Origin: Clostridiales bacterium
GTDB lineage: Bacteria > Bacillota > Clostridia > Christensenellales > UBA1750
DNA: 44,140 nt
Reading direction: 5' to 3'
Assembly (NCBI GenBank): GCA_015056005.1
Contig: SVHB01000010.1
Span: 1-44,140, forward strand
Numbering within the stretch: the stretch's first letter is position 1; each line of letters opens with the position of its first letter. This document shows positions 1 through 8,632 of the stretch, in pieces. Both the position numbers and the translations under genes were made by a program. The notes beneath the pieces were generated by a model that was given only the letters and a program-made list of their open reading frames with translations, was not told the DNA's origin and searched no databases.

Positions 1-94
1 AACCATCAAGCGAATTATGAAATCGCTTCAGGATAAAAACTATATCCGCCGTGAAAGCGGCAAACGCTACGGCAAATGGGAAGTTTTGGTTTAA
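1..94 (+). CDS. C-terminal fragment of a winged-helix protein (partial)
   Basis: Only the last 30 residues are in the window, read from base 2 to a TAA. They contain a winged-helix-like ending: a recognition-helix-like stretch (TIKRIMKSLQDKNYI) followed by a basic wing (RRESGKRYGKWEV). This pattern ends many ATP-binding AlbA_2/Fic-type transcriptional regulators found on clostridial mobile elements. The full protein cannot be identified from the fragment. It lies 110 bases upstream of vsr in the same direction. Confidence 0.5.
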   Translation, partial: TIKRIMKSLQDKNYIRRESGKRYGKWEVLV

Positions 95-204
95 ATCTTA
101 TTATCCCGCATATATCTTTTCCTCAAGCCCATATTCATTGGTACCATCGGTGCGAAATTTGTAGATGCTTGGTAGAAAATACAACCAATATAGGAGAATT
201 CCAA

Positions 205-621
205 ATGGATAATCATAGCGAAGAACAGCGGCGTAAAAATATGCAAGCTGTAAAAAACAAAGATTCCAAGATCGAAGTTATGTTACGTAAGGAATTATGG
301 AAACGAGGACTACGATACCAAAAGAATAGCAAAAAAGTTTTTGGCAAACCCGATATTGTGTTTATTGGTAAAAAGGTTGCTGTTTTTTGCGATAGTGAGT
401 TTTGGCACGGATATGATTGGGACAACAAAAAGCAAGAAATAAAGTCTCGGCGAGAATTTTGGATCCCCAAAATCGAACGAAACATACAACGAGATATAGA
501 GGTAAACGAGAGACTCAAAACCGAGGGCTGGACTGTTTTAAGGTTTTGGGGGAACGATATAAAGAAAAATTTGACTGTTTGTGCTGATAAAATTGAAAAG
601 GCGGTAAAAGAAAATGTCTAA
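205..621 (+). CDS. vsr: Very short patch repair endonuclease (Vsr)
   Basis: A 138-residue protein of normal Vsr length. Vsr nicks DNA 5' of the T in T:G mismatches left by deamination of 5-methylcytosine, so repair restores C:G. Visible signatures are SKIEVMLRKELWKRGLRY near the N-terminus, the catalytic-aspartate strand KPDIVF, and the metal/zinc-site region VFCDSEFWHGYDW, followed by REFWIPKIERNIQRD and a C-terminal LRFWG strand. The ORF track extends to base 76, but the ATG at 205 has a good site (TAGGAG, 8 bases upstream) and starts where the family starts. The last 8 bases overlap the next methylase gene, which fits co-expression with the C5 methylases whose product it repairs. Confidence 0.93.
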   Translation: MDNHSEEQRRKNMQAVKNKDSKIEVMLRKELWKRGLRYQKNSKKVFGKPDIVFIGKKVAVFCDSEFWHGYDWDNKKQEIKSRREFWIPKIERNIQRDIEVNERLKTEGWTVLRFWGNDIKKNLTVCADKIEKAVKENV

Positions 622-1612
622 ACTGAAATCAATTGATTTGTTTGCCGGTATCGGCGGTATTCGGCTTGGTTTTGATAAAGCATTTAAAGAAGATATTGAA
701 ACGGTTTTCGTTAGCGAATGGGATGAATTTGCTCAAAAAACCTACAAAGCAAATTTTGTAGACAGTTTCGAAATCGCAGGAGACATTACCAAAATCGACG
801 AAAAAGAAATCCCTTCATTTGATATTTGTTTAGCTGGTTTCCCGTGTCAGGCATTTAGTCTCGCCGGACACAGAATGGGATTTGATGACAATTATAAAGG
901 GTTATGCAGAGGAACTCTGTTCATGGATGTTGCCCGTATTTGTGAATATCACAAACCGAAAGTTATTTTCTGCGAAAATGTTAAAGGTTTAGTCATCCAC
1001 GACAAAGGAAGAACTTTCAAGATTATATGTAAGACATTTGAAGATTTAGGATACAAAGTGTTTTATCAAGTCCTAAACAGCAAAAATTACGGTGTGCCGC
1101 AAAACAGAGAAAGAATTTATATCGTTGCATTCAGGAACGATATTGCACCCAATGAATTTATCTTTCCGGACATTATAGATGACAGCAAACGCTTGTGGGA
1201 TATCAGGGAAGAAAAACCTGTACCTGCAAAATATTATCTTAGCGATGTTTATCTGGATACACTTAGAAAGCATAAAGCTCGTCACGAATCTAAAGGTAAC
1301 GGATTTGGTTATGAAATTCGTGATTGGAGCGATATTGCAGGAGCAATCGTATGTGGTGGTATGGGTAGAGAAAGAAACCTCGTTATTGATAAACGTCAAA
1401 AGAACCTCATTCCCACAACGCATATTAAAGGAAACATCAATAAAGAAGGTGTTCGTAAAATGACACCTCGTGAATGGGCACGTTTACAAGGATTTCCTGA
1501 CAGCTTTGTTCTTCCCCTTGCCGATACACACCTATACAAGCAGTTTGGAAACAGTGTTACTGTCAATGTTATTGAAGCAATCGCAAATAAAATCAAGGAG
1601 GTATTGAAATAA
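614..1612 (+). CDS. M.HpaII-like DNA (cytosine-5) methyltransferase
   Basis: A 332-residue C5-cytosine methylase. Motifs in order: SAM-binding DLFAGIGGIRLGF (I), catalytic AGFPCQAFSLAG (IV, Cys nucleophile), FCENVKGL (VI), VPQNRERIYIVAF (VIII), then the target-recognition region and GNSVTVNVIEAI (X). The recognition region (DIREEKPVPAKYYLS, then KGNGFGYEI and GGMGRERNLVID) closely follows what I remember of M.HpaII, so methylation of the inner C of CCGG is likely. This agrees with the HpaII-family endonuclease that follows with a one-base TAATG overlap. It lacks the extra N-terminal segment I recall for M.HpaII. The target is inferred, the enzyme class is clear. Confidence 0.95.
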   Translation: MSKLKSIDLFAGIGGIRLGFDKAFKEDIETVFVSEWDEFAQKTYKANFVDSFEIAGDITKIDEKEIPSFDICLAGFPCQAFSLAGHRMGFDDNYKGLCRGTLFMDVARICEYHKPKVIFCENVKGLVIHDKGRTFKIICKTFEDLGYKVFYQVLNSKNYGVPQNRERIYIVAFRNDIAPNEFIFPDIIDDSKRLWDIREEKPVPAKYYLSDVYLDTLRKHKARHESKGNGFGYEIRDWSDIAGAIVCGGMGRERNLVIDKRQKNLIPTTHIKGNINKEGVRKMTPREWARLQGFPDSFVLPLADTHLYKQFGNSVTVNVIEAIANKIKEVLK

Positions 1613-2745
1613 TGGCTGCAAATAGAGGTGAGTGGGCTGAATTATATGTGCTTTTTAAGCTCTTGGCAGAAGGAAAAATCTATTCAGCTGATGAAAATTT
1701 AAATAGGAATGCCAATTCATATTTAGAGATAATTAAGATTATTCGTGAAGAAGTGCGTAATGTAATCAGTGAATATCACACGGGCACTTCAGTAGAAGTA
1801 TTTGTTTCGGGAAATCACGTAGTTTCCATCCCCTCGGTTGATTTTTTAACCAATGCCGATTTATTGCTGGACACTATCAATCATGCAACCGGGCGTTCAT
1901 TTGATGTGACTCCTGCAACAGAAGCATTTATGAATCGTGCTCACATTACTCAAGTTAAAGCGAAGAGCGTAAGCAGTTATGGAGATTTGGGTGGCAAAAA
2001 TGATATAGTGATGGAAATTCGTGATCACTCTACCGCCCTCATATCAGTTGCCGGTTTTTCTATAAAAGCTAAAGGTAAAAGCCCGGCAACTTTATTTAAT
2101 ACCGCTCCCGCATCTGCATTTGTTTATAGATTAACCAATCTTAACGATACGGATATGAATAACATAAATAATTTGTTTACCACAACGGGAGGCAAAGACA
2201 AAAACGCTCGCTTAAAATATATCGTAGACCACGATATAAATATGGAATTTATGGGGAACAAAATTCCTGAAGGTAAAGAACATTCTGTCTTTGCCGACAA
2301 TTTAGATATGGTAAGAGGAGATATGCAGGAAATAATGAATCAAGCCATATTGATTCACTATACATATGATGGAGATAGTACAAAACTCTCTGATATTTGC
2401 AGTGTTCTTGTCAACAAAAATCCTCTTAACAAAAGAAATGCAGAAGCATTTTACACCAAAGCACTTAAGGATTTTCTATACGCATCTTTTGCTGGAATGA
2501 CAGCCGGATCTCCTTGGGATGGAAGAGAAGTTGTAAACGGTGGGTATATTGTTGCTAAAGAAAATGGCGAGGTGTTGGTTTTCCATACTCGAGATGGCGA
2601 ATCTTTCAAAACATTCTTGTTTAATTCCACTAAAATTGATCGCCCAGATGCCTCTGAAAGAAAAGGTTATCCGTATGCGCATGTATACAAAGTAAATGAT
2701 GAGTATTACTTTGATTTAAATTTCCAGATCAGATTTACAAGCTGA
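1612..2745 (+). CDS. HpaII-family type II restriction endonuclease
   Basis: 377 residues, close to R.HpaII length (about 360). The N-terminus (NRGEWAELYVLFKLLAEGKIYSADENL) is the hallmark of the HpaII endonuclease family, and the protein sits between two C5 methylases. A lysine- and acid-bearing stretch, THITQ-like followed by VKAKS and later FSIKAKGKSPATLF, could hold catalytic residues, but I cannot assign the active site with certainty. The predicted activity is cleavage of unmethylated CCGG. Translation is coupled on both sides: TAATG overlap with the upstream methylase and TGATG overlap with the downstream one. Nothing suggests truncation. Confidence 0.88.
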   Translation: MAANRGEWAELYVLFKLLAEGKIYSADENLNRNANSYLEIIKIIREEVRNVISEYHTGTSVEVFVSGNHVVSIPSVDFLTNADLLLDTINHATGRSFDVTPATEAFMNRAHITQVKAKSVSSYGDLGGKNDIVMEIRDHSTALISVAGFSIKAKGKSPATLFNTAPASAFVYRLTNLNDTDMNNINNLFTTTGGKDKNARLKYIVDHDINMEFMGNKIPEGKEHSVFADNLDMVRGDMQEIMNQAILIHYTYDGDSTKLSDICSVLVNKNPLNKRNAEAFYTKALKDFLYASFAGMTAGSPWDGREVVNGGYIVAKENGEVLVFHTRDGESFKTFLFNSTKIDRPDASERKGYPYAHVYKVNDEYYFDLNFQIRFTS

Positions 2746-3698
2746 TGAAAGATAAATCATTACGTATAGGAAGCCTTTTTGCCGGTATTGGTGGAATTGA
2801 TTTGGCATTTGAACAGGCAGGTTTTGAAATCGTTTGGGCAAATGAAATAGATCCTGATGCTTGCAAAACCTACAGACACAACTTCCCGTCAACTCGTTTG
2901 ATTGAGGGAGACATAAAAGACATTGAACCCTGCTCATTAGAATCAGTTGATGTGATAACCGCAGGATTTCCATGCCAATCATTTTCCGTTTGTGGAAATC
3001 AAAAAGGATTTAATGATAACCGAGGAAATTTATTCTTTGAAATAATAAGGATAGTTGATGTACTCAACCCAGCAGTTATCTTCTTGGAAAATGTTGCCAA
3101 CCTTACAGAGCATGATAACGGAAGAACATTCAATATTATTCATAATGAGTTGGCATACAGAAATTATTACATCAGATACATTATAGCTGATGCTTACGAT
3201 TATGGTATTCCTCAACACAGAACAAGAACGTATATAGTTGCTTTTAAATCACAAGAAGCTTGCGTTAACTTTAAATTTCCCGATAAGGTTAATCTGAAAA
3301 AACGGATATTTGATGTTATCGATAAAGCTGCTAAAGTTGATGATTCATTTTATGCGAAGCCTGATTCTTATCAATATAAAAAACTATCTGAATTCATTAA
3401 GGATGATGGACAAATATATCGTTTTTCGGATTATGGAATTCAATCAAGCAAAGATGGAATATCATTCACGCTAAAAGCAAATATGGGGACTTGGAAAGAA
3501 CGTATTCCGTATATAAAAGACAGTTATGGAATCCGAAAAATCACCCCTTACGAATGTCTTGCCTTACAGGGATTTCCTCAAGAATATCGTTTCCCAAAAA
3601 TTCCAATCGCAAGTGCATATAAACAATGCGGTAATAGCGTAGTTGTACCGATAATCAGAAAAATAGCAGAGCAAATAGCGATAGTAATTATGCCATAG
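2745..3698 (+). CDS. Second DNA (cytosine-5) methyltransferase
   Basis: 317 residues with a complete C5-methylase motif set: SLFAGIGGIDLAFEQAG (I), ANEIDPDACKTYRHNF (II), AGFPCQSFSVCG (IV), FLENVANL (VI), GIPQHRTRTYIVAF (VIII) and QCGNSVVVPII (X). The target-recognition segment (SFTLKANMGTWKERIPYIKDS) differs completely from that of the first methylase, so it probably recognises another sequence or strand context; I cannot name the site. It begins inside the stop codon of the endonuclease gene (TGATG). Two C5 methylases around one HpaII-type enzyme is unusual, because a palindromic CCGG site needs only one. It may protect against a second nuclease or be a remnant of another system. Confidence 0.93.
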   Translation: MKDKSLRIGSLFAGIGGIDLAFEQAGFEIVWANEIDPDACKTYRHNFPSTRLIEGDIKDIEPCSLESVDVITAGFPCQSFSVCGNQKGFNDNRGNLFFEIIRIVDVLNPAVIFLENVANLTEHDNGRTFNIIHNELAYRNYYIRYIIADAYDYGIPQHRTRTYIVAFKSQEACVNFKFPDKVNLKKRIFDVIDKAAKVDDSFYAKPDSYQYKKLSEFIKDDGQIYRFSDYGIQSSKDGISFTLKANMGTWKERIPYIKDSYGIRKITPYECLALQGFPQEYRFPKIPIASAYKQCGNSVVVPIIRKIAEQIAIVIMP

Positions 3699-3721
3699 TA
3701 TCAAACCAAAGGAGTACAAAT

Positions 3722-5125
3722 ATGAGGCGAGAAAACATTTCAATTGATCTATTATTACTTTCAGACGGAAATCCCAGATTGGATCCGTCGTTGGGAGAAG
3801 ACGAAGCTATTTTTAATATGGTTAATGACCAAAATGATAAGTTGTTTGAGCTCGCTTCTGATATTGTTAAATACGGACTGAATCCATTAGATACAATCGG
3901 TGTTTATCCATCTGAAACATATCATGGGTTTTATGAAGTTGGCGAAGGTAACCGCCGTATATGTGCATTAAAACTATTGATTTCCCCTGAACGCATCCAA
4001 CATATTAATGGCAGTTTGCATTCAAAATTCCTATCTTTATCAAAGGCATTCTCGGCACCCAGCTCTATAGAAGTAGGAGTATTTAATGATGAAATATCTA
4101 TGCGGCATTGGATGGAAATTCGTCATATGGGTGAGCAAAGCGGTAAGGGATTATCGAAGTGGAATTCTGTACAAAAAGCTCGTTTTAACCGAATGCAAAC
4201 AGGTTCTGATGCATTGTTGGATTTTTGGGACTGGATGATTGCAAACAGTATCCTTTCTGAAGCGGAAATCTTAAGTGTTACAAAAACCAATTGGCAGCGA
4301 ATTCTTCGTGAAAAGTATTTTCAGTTTTTAAAAATTCAATATGACGGAAATTATTCGGTTTTGCCTAAAGATATAGATGTTTTCGCATATCGAATCAAAG
4401 AAGTCCAAAAAAAGTTAGATGGACAAACAGTTGCTATAGTGTATGACCAAATAAGGATTGAAGAATTTTTTAATTCTATTTCAAATGCGCTATACGGAAA
4501 GCCCTACCAAGAAGTAGTGAGCGAAGAATCAGAACAAGTCAGCATTCTTCCTTCTGTGCAAGGAACTAACGTTAATAACGAAACGGAACAAGTTGGCGTT
4601 ATTTCCAAATCTCAAAGCGGTTCTGTTAGTGGTTTCACTATTGAAGAAAACGATGATAGTAACCTCACTCAGACTATTTTAAATACTGCACAAACCATCG
4701 GAAGAGATGTTTTTAATGGTTGTGGCACAATTATTCCATATGGGTACCCTATTCGCACTGACAATATGCGATTAAATAAAATAATCAATGAGCTCAAAAG
4801 AATCAATGCTGATGATTATCCAAATGCTTGTGGAACTCTTTTGAGAACGCTTTTCGAACTTTCGGCAAAGGTATATTTAGAAAAACAGGATGGTCAAGAT
4901 CATACTGAAACTGAATTTTCGCCAGCTATTAAACAAGCAGCTAATCTATTGCGCCAGCAAGGATGTATCGACAACAGTCAACATTCGGCCATTTATAGTG
5001 ATATTGACAATTTAAGAAAGATTTTTAATGGTTATATGCATAACACTGAATCTTACCCAAGTAGCGAAGCCCTTAAAAATTTCTTTAAATGCCACCGTGT
5101 GTTTATACAAGAGTGTTTAAAGTAA
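3722..5125 (+). CDS. ParB/Srx-fold protein with helical, possibly HEPN-like tail
   Basis: 467 residues. The N-terminal about 100 residues look like the ParB/Srx nucleotide-binding fold: GNPRLD, a helix ending in IVKYGLNPLDTIGVYP, and the box-II-like VGEGNRRICALKLL, where GNRR matches the conserved G-x-RR turn. A helical middle follows (about 140-260), then a low-complexity polar linker (about 265-310). The C-terminal about 120 residues have a LLRTLFELSAKVYLE helix and a later NGYMHN, which resembles HEPN/DUF4145-type bundles; that assignment is weak. It starts at an ATG with AAAGGAG 7 bases upstream and lies 15 bases before the ATPase gene. I infer a DNA-sensing or effector partner of that ATPase; no function is demonstrated. 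Confidence 0.7.
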   Translation: MRRENISIDLLLLSDGNPRLDPSLGEDEAIFNMVNDQNDKLFELASDIVKYGLNPLDTIGVYPSETYHGFYEVGEGNRRICALKLLISPERIQHINGSLHSKFLSLSKAFSAPSSIEVGVFNDEISMRHWMEIRHMGEQSGKGLSKWNSVQKARFNRMQTGSDALLDFWDWMIANSILSEAEILSVTKTNWQRILREKYFQFLKIQYDGNYSVLPKDIDVFAYRIKEVQKKLDGQTVAIVYDQIRIEEFFNSISNALYGKPYQEVVSEESEQVSILPSVQGTNVNNETEQVGVISKSQSGSVSGFTIEENDDSNLTQTILNTAQTIGRDVFNGCGTIIPYGYPIRTDNMRLNKIINELKRINADDYPNACGTLLRTLFELSAKVYLEKQDGQDHTETEFSPAIKQAANLLRQQGCIDNSQHSAIYSDIDNLRKIFNGYMHNTESYPSSEALKNFFKCHRVFIQECLK

Positions 5126-5140
5126 CAGGAAGGTGATATT

Positions 5141-6790
5141 GTGATTAAAAATATAAATATTATTCAATATCGAAAACTCAAGGATTTGACGTTAAGTTTT
5201 ACAAAAAACATCAATGCAATTTCAGGTACTAATGGTACTTGTAAAACATCATTATTGCATCTGTTAGGTAATTCTTTGCAAGCTCCAACGAAAACATGCA
5301 GTTGGATAACCGATGAGAAATGTTTGCCTATAGTCAAAGCTGTAAATAATGTGACAAATCCAAAGGTTGAAAGTCTTACTCGTGGAGATCAAACATATAA
5401 TGATCCCGCTCACGGAGTAAAAGGTCCATTATTCTCAGTTGATTATTATGGTGCAGAATCCTTAAACTTTAGACGTCATAATTCCACACAAATGACTCGT
5501 TATGCCGTAAAACCAAAATATCAACCAGGGACAAAAGATACATTGCCGTATTGCCCTGTAATATATTTAGGACTGTCAAGATTAGTGCCTTTTGGTGAGT
5601 TTCAGAATGATGATGCATTATCTAACATAAAGAAAAAATTGCCTCAATCATATCAAGAGGAAATTGCCGAACTTTATAAAAAATTCACCAATTATGAAAT
5701 CTTATTTAACGCCACTAAACAGATGGGCGATATAAAGGTAAGAAGTGAATTTTCAAGCAATGTAGAAGGTATCGACTCTAATACAATATCTGCTGGCGAG
5801 GATAACTTGAGTATTATACTTACAGCACTTATCTCACTAAAATACTATTATGAATCCATATCTTCTACTAACGAAGTAGAAAGTGTTCTCTTGATTGATG
5901 AAATGGATGCAACACTACATCCCGCTTTCCAAATCAAACTTTTGAATTTGTTCCGTGAAATGTCTGAAGCATATAAGATGCAGGTGGTATTCACAACACA
6001 TAGTATGTCTCTTTTGGAAGAGATGCTCGCAAAAAAGGACAATGTACTATATTTAATTGATAATGTAACTTCAGTTTTCCAAATGGAAGAGCCTGATATC
6101 TACAAAATCAAAATGCATTTACAATCTTTAACGCAAGAAGACATCTATGAAGATAAAGTAATACCTTTGTTTACCGAAGATGATGAGGCACGCTGCTTGC
6201 TTGAATTACTTTTTGATTACTATCAGAAAACATATTCTGAGTTCCGAAACGTTAGTGGACTGTTCCACAAGGTTCTCACTAACATTAGTGCAGAAAACTT
6301 AACAGGAATATTCACAGATAGTAAACTTTTACATACTACTATGCGGTCTATTTGTGTTTTGGATGGCGACCACAAGTCTGACATAACAAACTTCATTGTG
6401 GCTCTTCCCGGAAAGGTTGCTCCAGAAGCGGTATTGTTAAATTATATCGAGAAGCTTTATAATGATGACGATCCTTTTTGGAGAGATAGAACCATAGTTG
6501 ACAAAGGTTATACAAAAAACTACTATATTACTAATATAAAAAATATAGTTGATAATTTTGAAGCAGATCTTGTTAGATTGCACGAAAACGGCGAGTCTGC
6601 CAAAGGCAAACGCCGAGCGTTCAATAAAAAACTTTTTAATGATAACCAAAACTTTTTCAAATTAGTATTCAAACATTGGATTCACAACCCCATAAATAAA
6701 TCCGAAGTTGAGCGCTTCTATAATGAACTTCATATCTTATTCCTAAAAGTAGCGCCTTATCACGAAATTAATCCAAAGGAATGGGCATAA
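5141..6790 (+). CDS. OLD-like AAA ATPase with possible TOPRIM-like C-terminus
   Basis: 549 residues. The N-terminus gives an ABC/SMC-like fold: a P-loop at residues about 28-36 (SGTNGTCKTS), a shortened signature SAGEDN near 216, Walker B VLLIDEMDATLHP near 248-260 and a switch histidine in VVFTTHSMSLLEE. The C-terminal half has an acidic EDDEARCLLELL near 345 and CVLDGDHKSD near 405, which could be the E and DxD of a TOPRIM nuclease as in OLD/GajA proteins; this is weaker. The P-loop has Cys where the glycine before Lys is expected. It starts at GTG behind GGAAGGTG. Packing with the ParB-like gene upstream and the adenine methylase downstream suggests an anti-phage module. Confidence 0.75.
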   Translation: MIKNINIIQYRKLKDLTLSFTKNINAISGTNGTCKTSLLHLLGNSLQAPTKTCSWITDEKCLPIVKAVNNVTNPKVESLTRGDQTYNDPAHGVKGPLFSVDYYGAESLNFRRHNSTQMTRYAVKPKYQPGTKDTLPYCPVIYLGLSRLVPFGEFQNDDALSNIKKKLPQSYQEEIAELYKKFTNYEILFNATKQMGDIKVRSEFSSNVEGIDSNTISAGEDNLSIILTALISLKYYYESISSTNEVESVLLIDEMDATLHPAFQIKLLNLFREMSEAYKMQVVFTTHSMSLLEEMLAKKDNVLYLIDNVTSVFQMEEPDIYKIKMHLQSLTQEDIYEDKVIPLFTEDDEARCLLELLFDYYQKTYSEFRNVSGLFHKVLTNISAENLTGIFTDSKLLHTTMRSICVLDGDHKSDITNFIVALPGKVAPEAVLLNYIEKLYNDDDPFWRDRTIVDKGYTKNYYITNIKNIVDNFEADLVRLHENGESAKGKRRAFNKKLFNDNQNFFKLVFKHWIHNPINKSEVERFYNELHILFLKVAPYHEINPKEWA

Positions 6791-6811
6791 CACATGAGAG
6801 GAGGGAATAAT

Positions 6812-7672
6812 TTGCCACTAACACCATCACCGCTAAGATATCCTGGCGGGAAAACTAAACTGTATAATTATGTTAAATCAATTATAGAAGCTAATAATTT
6901 GATTGGAGAGACATATATCGAGCCTTTTGCCGGTGGATCAGGGTTGGCTTTAAAACTATTATTGAATAACGATGTGAAAAGAATTGTAATCAATGATTTG
7001 GATCCAGCGATATATGCATTTTGGTATTGTGTGCTTAATCATCCTGATGAAATGTGTGATTTTGTTACTACAGTTTCGTTAACAGTTGAAGAATGGGATA
7101 ATCAACACAGTATATACGTCAATCAGCAGGCCCACACTCAGTTAGAATTAGCTAAAGCAACATTGTTTTTGAATAGAACCAATGTATCCGGTGTTATTAC
7201 TGGTGGTGTGATTGGAAAGCGAGATCAAACAGGTAAGTACAAAATAGATGCTCGATTTAACAGAGAAGAACTTGCAAGGAAGATACGAACAATATCCGCA
7301 TTATCAAATAAAATTGATTTGTATAATTTAGATGCTGTGACTTTTTTGCAAAACGAACTGCACCACTATTACAAAGCCTTTATCAACTTCGATCCTCCAT
7401 ATGTGGTCAAAGGTGGACAATTATATAAGAACTCCTTTTCTGAGGAGGATCATCGTTTGCTTAGAAACCAAATTGCCAAGTGCAAAAGAAAATGGATAGT
7501 CACGTATGATGTGTGTGATCTGGTTGCGAAACTTTATTCTGGCTTTAGAAGAAGTACTGTAGACATCTACTATAGTGCAAATGGAGCAAAAAAGGCTAAG
7601 GAATACATTTTCTTTAGTAACAATTTGATATTGCCCGAAGATACATCTTTTATAAACAACAATGAGAATTAA
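6812..7672 (+). CDS. D12-class DNA adenine (N6) methyltransferase, Dam-like
   Basis: About 286 residues with the D12 class layout: LRYPGGKTKL at the N-terminus, motif I YIEPFAGGSGLALKLL, the second acidic strand VINDLDPAIYAFW, and catalytic motif IV NFDPPYV. The enzyme transfers a methyl group to N6 of adenine; its target is unknown, and it is divergent from enteric Dam. I chose a TTG start because AGAGGAGGG lies 6 bases upstream of it and the family begins close to LTPSPLRYPGGK. The ATG at 6794 would put the ribosome site inside the gene. It follows the ATPase by 21 bases and ends the + strand defence block, so it may be the self-marking component of that module. Confidence 0.9.
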   Translation: MPLTPSPLRYPGGKTKLYNYVKSIIEANNLIGETYIEPFAGGSGLALKLLLNNDVKRIVINDLDPAIYAFWYCVLNHPDEMCDFVTTVSLTVEEWDNQHSIYVNQQAHTQLELAKATLFLNRTNVSGVITGGVIGKRDQTGKYKIDARFNREELARKIRTISALSNKIDLYNLDAVTFLQNELHHYYKAFINFDPPYVVKGGQLYKNSFSEEDHRLLRNQIAKCKRKWIVTYDVCDLVAKLYSGFRRSTVDIYYSANGAKKAKEYIFFSNNLILPEDTSFINNNEN

Positions 7673-7693
7673 CTATTCCATAAACAAACATAA

Positions 7694-7716
7694 GCACGAG
7701 AGGTTAACTCCCGTGC
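7694..7716. terminator. Stem-loop between convergent genes
   Basis: GCACG-A-GAG pairs with CTC-C-CGTGC around a short loop (one A/C mismatch). T-rich sequence follows on both strands. It lies between the 3' ends of the adenine methylase gene (+) and the small - strand gene, so it probably terminates both. Confidence 0.55.
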
Positions 7717-7722
7717 CTGTTG

Positions 7723-7869
7723 TTATTTTGTGTATTTGATTAAGAGCTCGTCGACACCGTCGGTATACTTACCTTGAGATAATATCTTGTTTCGGTATTC
7801 AAGCAAGCATTGAAGGATGAAGCGGTGTTCCTTGTCGGTCAGACGAAGGTAGTATTTCCGTTTTCTCAT
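7723..7869 (-). CDS. Small basic conserved protein of clostridial mobile elements
   Basis: 48 residues beginning MRKRKYYLRLTDKEH and ending in a short helix with QGKYTDGVDELLIK. I recognise this as a widespread small protein of clostridial conjugative and mobilizable elements; its function is unknown. The ORF track reads further upstream, but that part overlaps tnpV and the family starts at MRKRKYYLRL. Its start overlaps the tnpV stop by 4 bases, so it is probably translated by coupling from tnpV. No cysteines, signal peptide or membrane segment are present. Confidence 0.7.
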   Translation of the reverse strand: MRKRKYYLRLTDKEHRFILQCLLEYRNKILSQGKYTDGVDELLIKYTK

Positions 7870-8237
7870 ACGAACACCACGTTTGAATAGACAGTTTCGA
7901 TTATACGCTCTCGTATGTTGTTCATCCATTGCACCCACTTTATTTGGTCGGTAGCTTTGAGTTGTTCGGTGATGCCTTCTTTTTCGGCGTGTTCTTTTAC
8001 AAGCCGAGAAAAGAGGTCTTGTGCTTGCTCTTCGATGTCTGCGAGGTGGGAATGGAGCTTACCGGAAGTGAGCAGGTTATAGTACAATACTTTGCGGTGA
8101 TGCTTTAGGTAATTCAGTCTGCGCTGTCCCCATACACCGATAGGGCGTTCTTCTTCGGTAGGTGGAAGCAGATTTGGCAAGCGGTAATCGCCCTGCATTG
8201 TGTATGTGCCGCCTTGCTTTTCAAATATTGATTTCAT
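7866..8237 (-). CDS. tnpV: TnpV-like transposon-encoded protein
   Basis: 123 residues matching the TnpV family of clostridial transposons and integrative elements: KSIFEKQGGTYTMQGDYRLPNLL at the N-terminus, then RRLNYLKHHRKVLYYNLLTSGKL, and a helical C-terminus with GITEQLKATDQIKWVQWMNNIRERI. The biochemical role of TnpV is not established; it is useful as a marker of element DNA. The start ATG has AGGAGG about 8 bases upstream. It follows the DUF6809-like gene by 13 bases and overlaps the next small gene, so the three form one - strand transcription unit read away from the tRNA scar. Confidence 0.85.
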   Translation of the reverse strand: MKSIFEKQGGTYTMQGDYRLPNLLPPTEEERPIGVWGQRRLNYLKHHRKVLYYNLLTSGKLHSHLADIEEQAQDLFSRLVKEHAEKEGITEQLKATDQIKWVQWMNNIRERIIETVYSNVVFV

Positions 8238-8250
8238 ATGTAATCCTCCT

Positions 8251-8553
8251 TTATGATTCCTTCAGCAAATCTTCAAACGGTGTTTCGGTGGAGATAAACG
8301 CATCGTAGGCAAAGTTAGCGCCCAAGCGGAATCCCATAATGAAGCTATCAAGATTAGATTCTCCATTTACTACACTCCACGCATTTGAGAAGTCGAGAAA
8401 CCATTTCTTTTGCTCGTCCTGAAGAGCGTTGGTTAGCTGTTCTTCGGTTTTGGTCAGCACGGCCATTTCCTTTTGCACCGTCTTATTTTGCTTTGTGCTT
8501 CGAGCCTGTGGATCAATGTTGCCATAATAAAATTCTTCGATAAATCGTGCCAT
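8251..8553 (-). CDS. DUF6809-like small protein
   Basis: 100 residues starting MARFIEEFYYGNIDPQ, followed by a helix with EMAVLTKTEEQLTNAL, then FLDFSNAWSVVNGESNLDSFIMGFRLGANFAYDAF. This pattern is common in small proteins of clostridial mobile elements that I associate with DUF6809; no function is known. The ORF track extends 26 residues further, but the ATG chosen has AGGTG 8 bases upstream and matches the family start. It is the first gene of a three-gene run with tnpV. It has no membrane segment. Confidence 0.7.
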   Translation of the reverse strand: MARFIEEFYYGNIDPQARSTKQNKTVQKEMAVLTKTEEQLTNALQDEQKKWFLDFSNAWSVVNGESNLDSFIMGFRLGANFAYDAFISTETPFEDLLKES

Positions 8554-8632
8554 AAATAATGCACCTGCCTTTCGATTATAGTTTAGCAAAATCAAAAGAC
8601 AGGTGCGAGTGTGCGAAAATTCAAATCGCACA

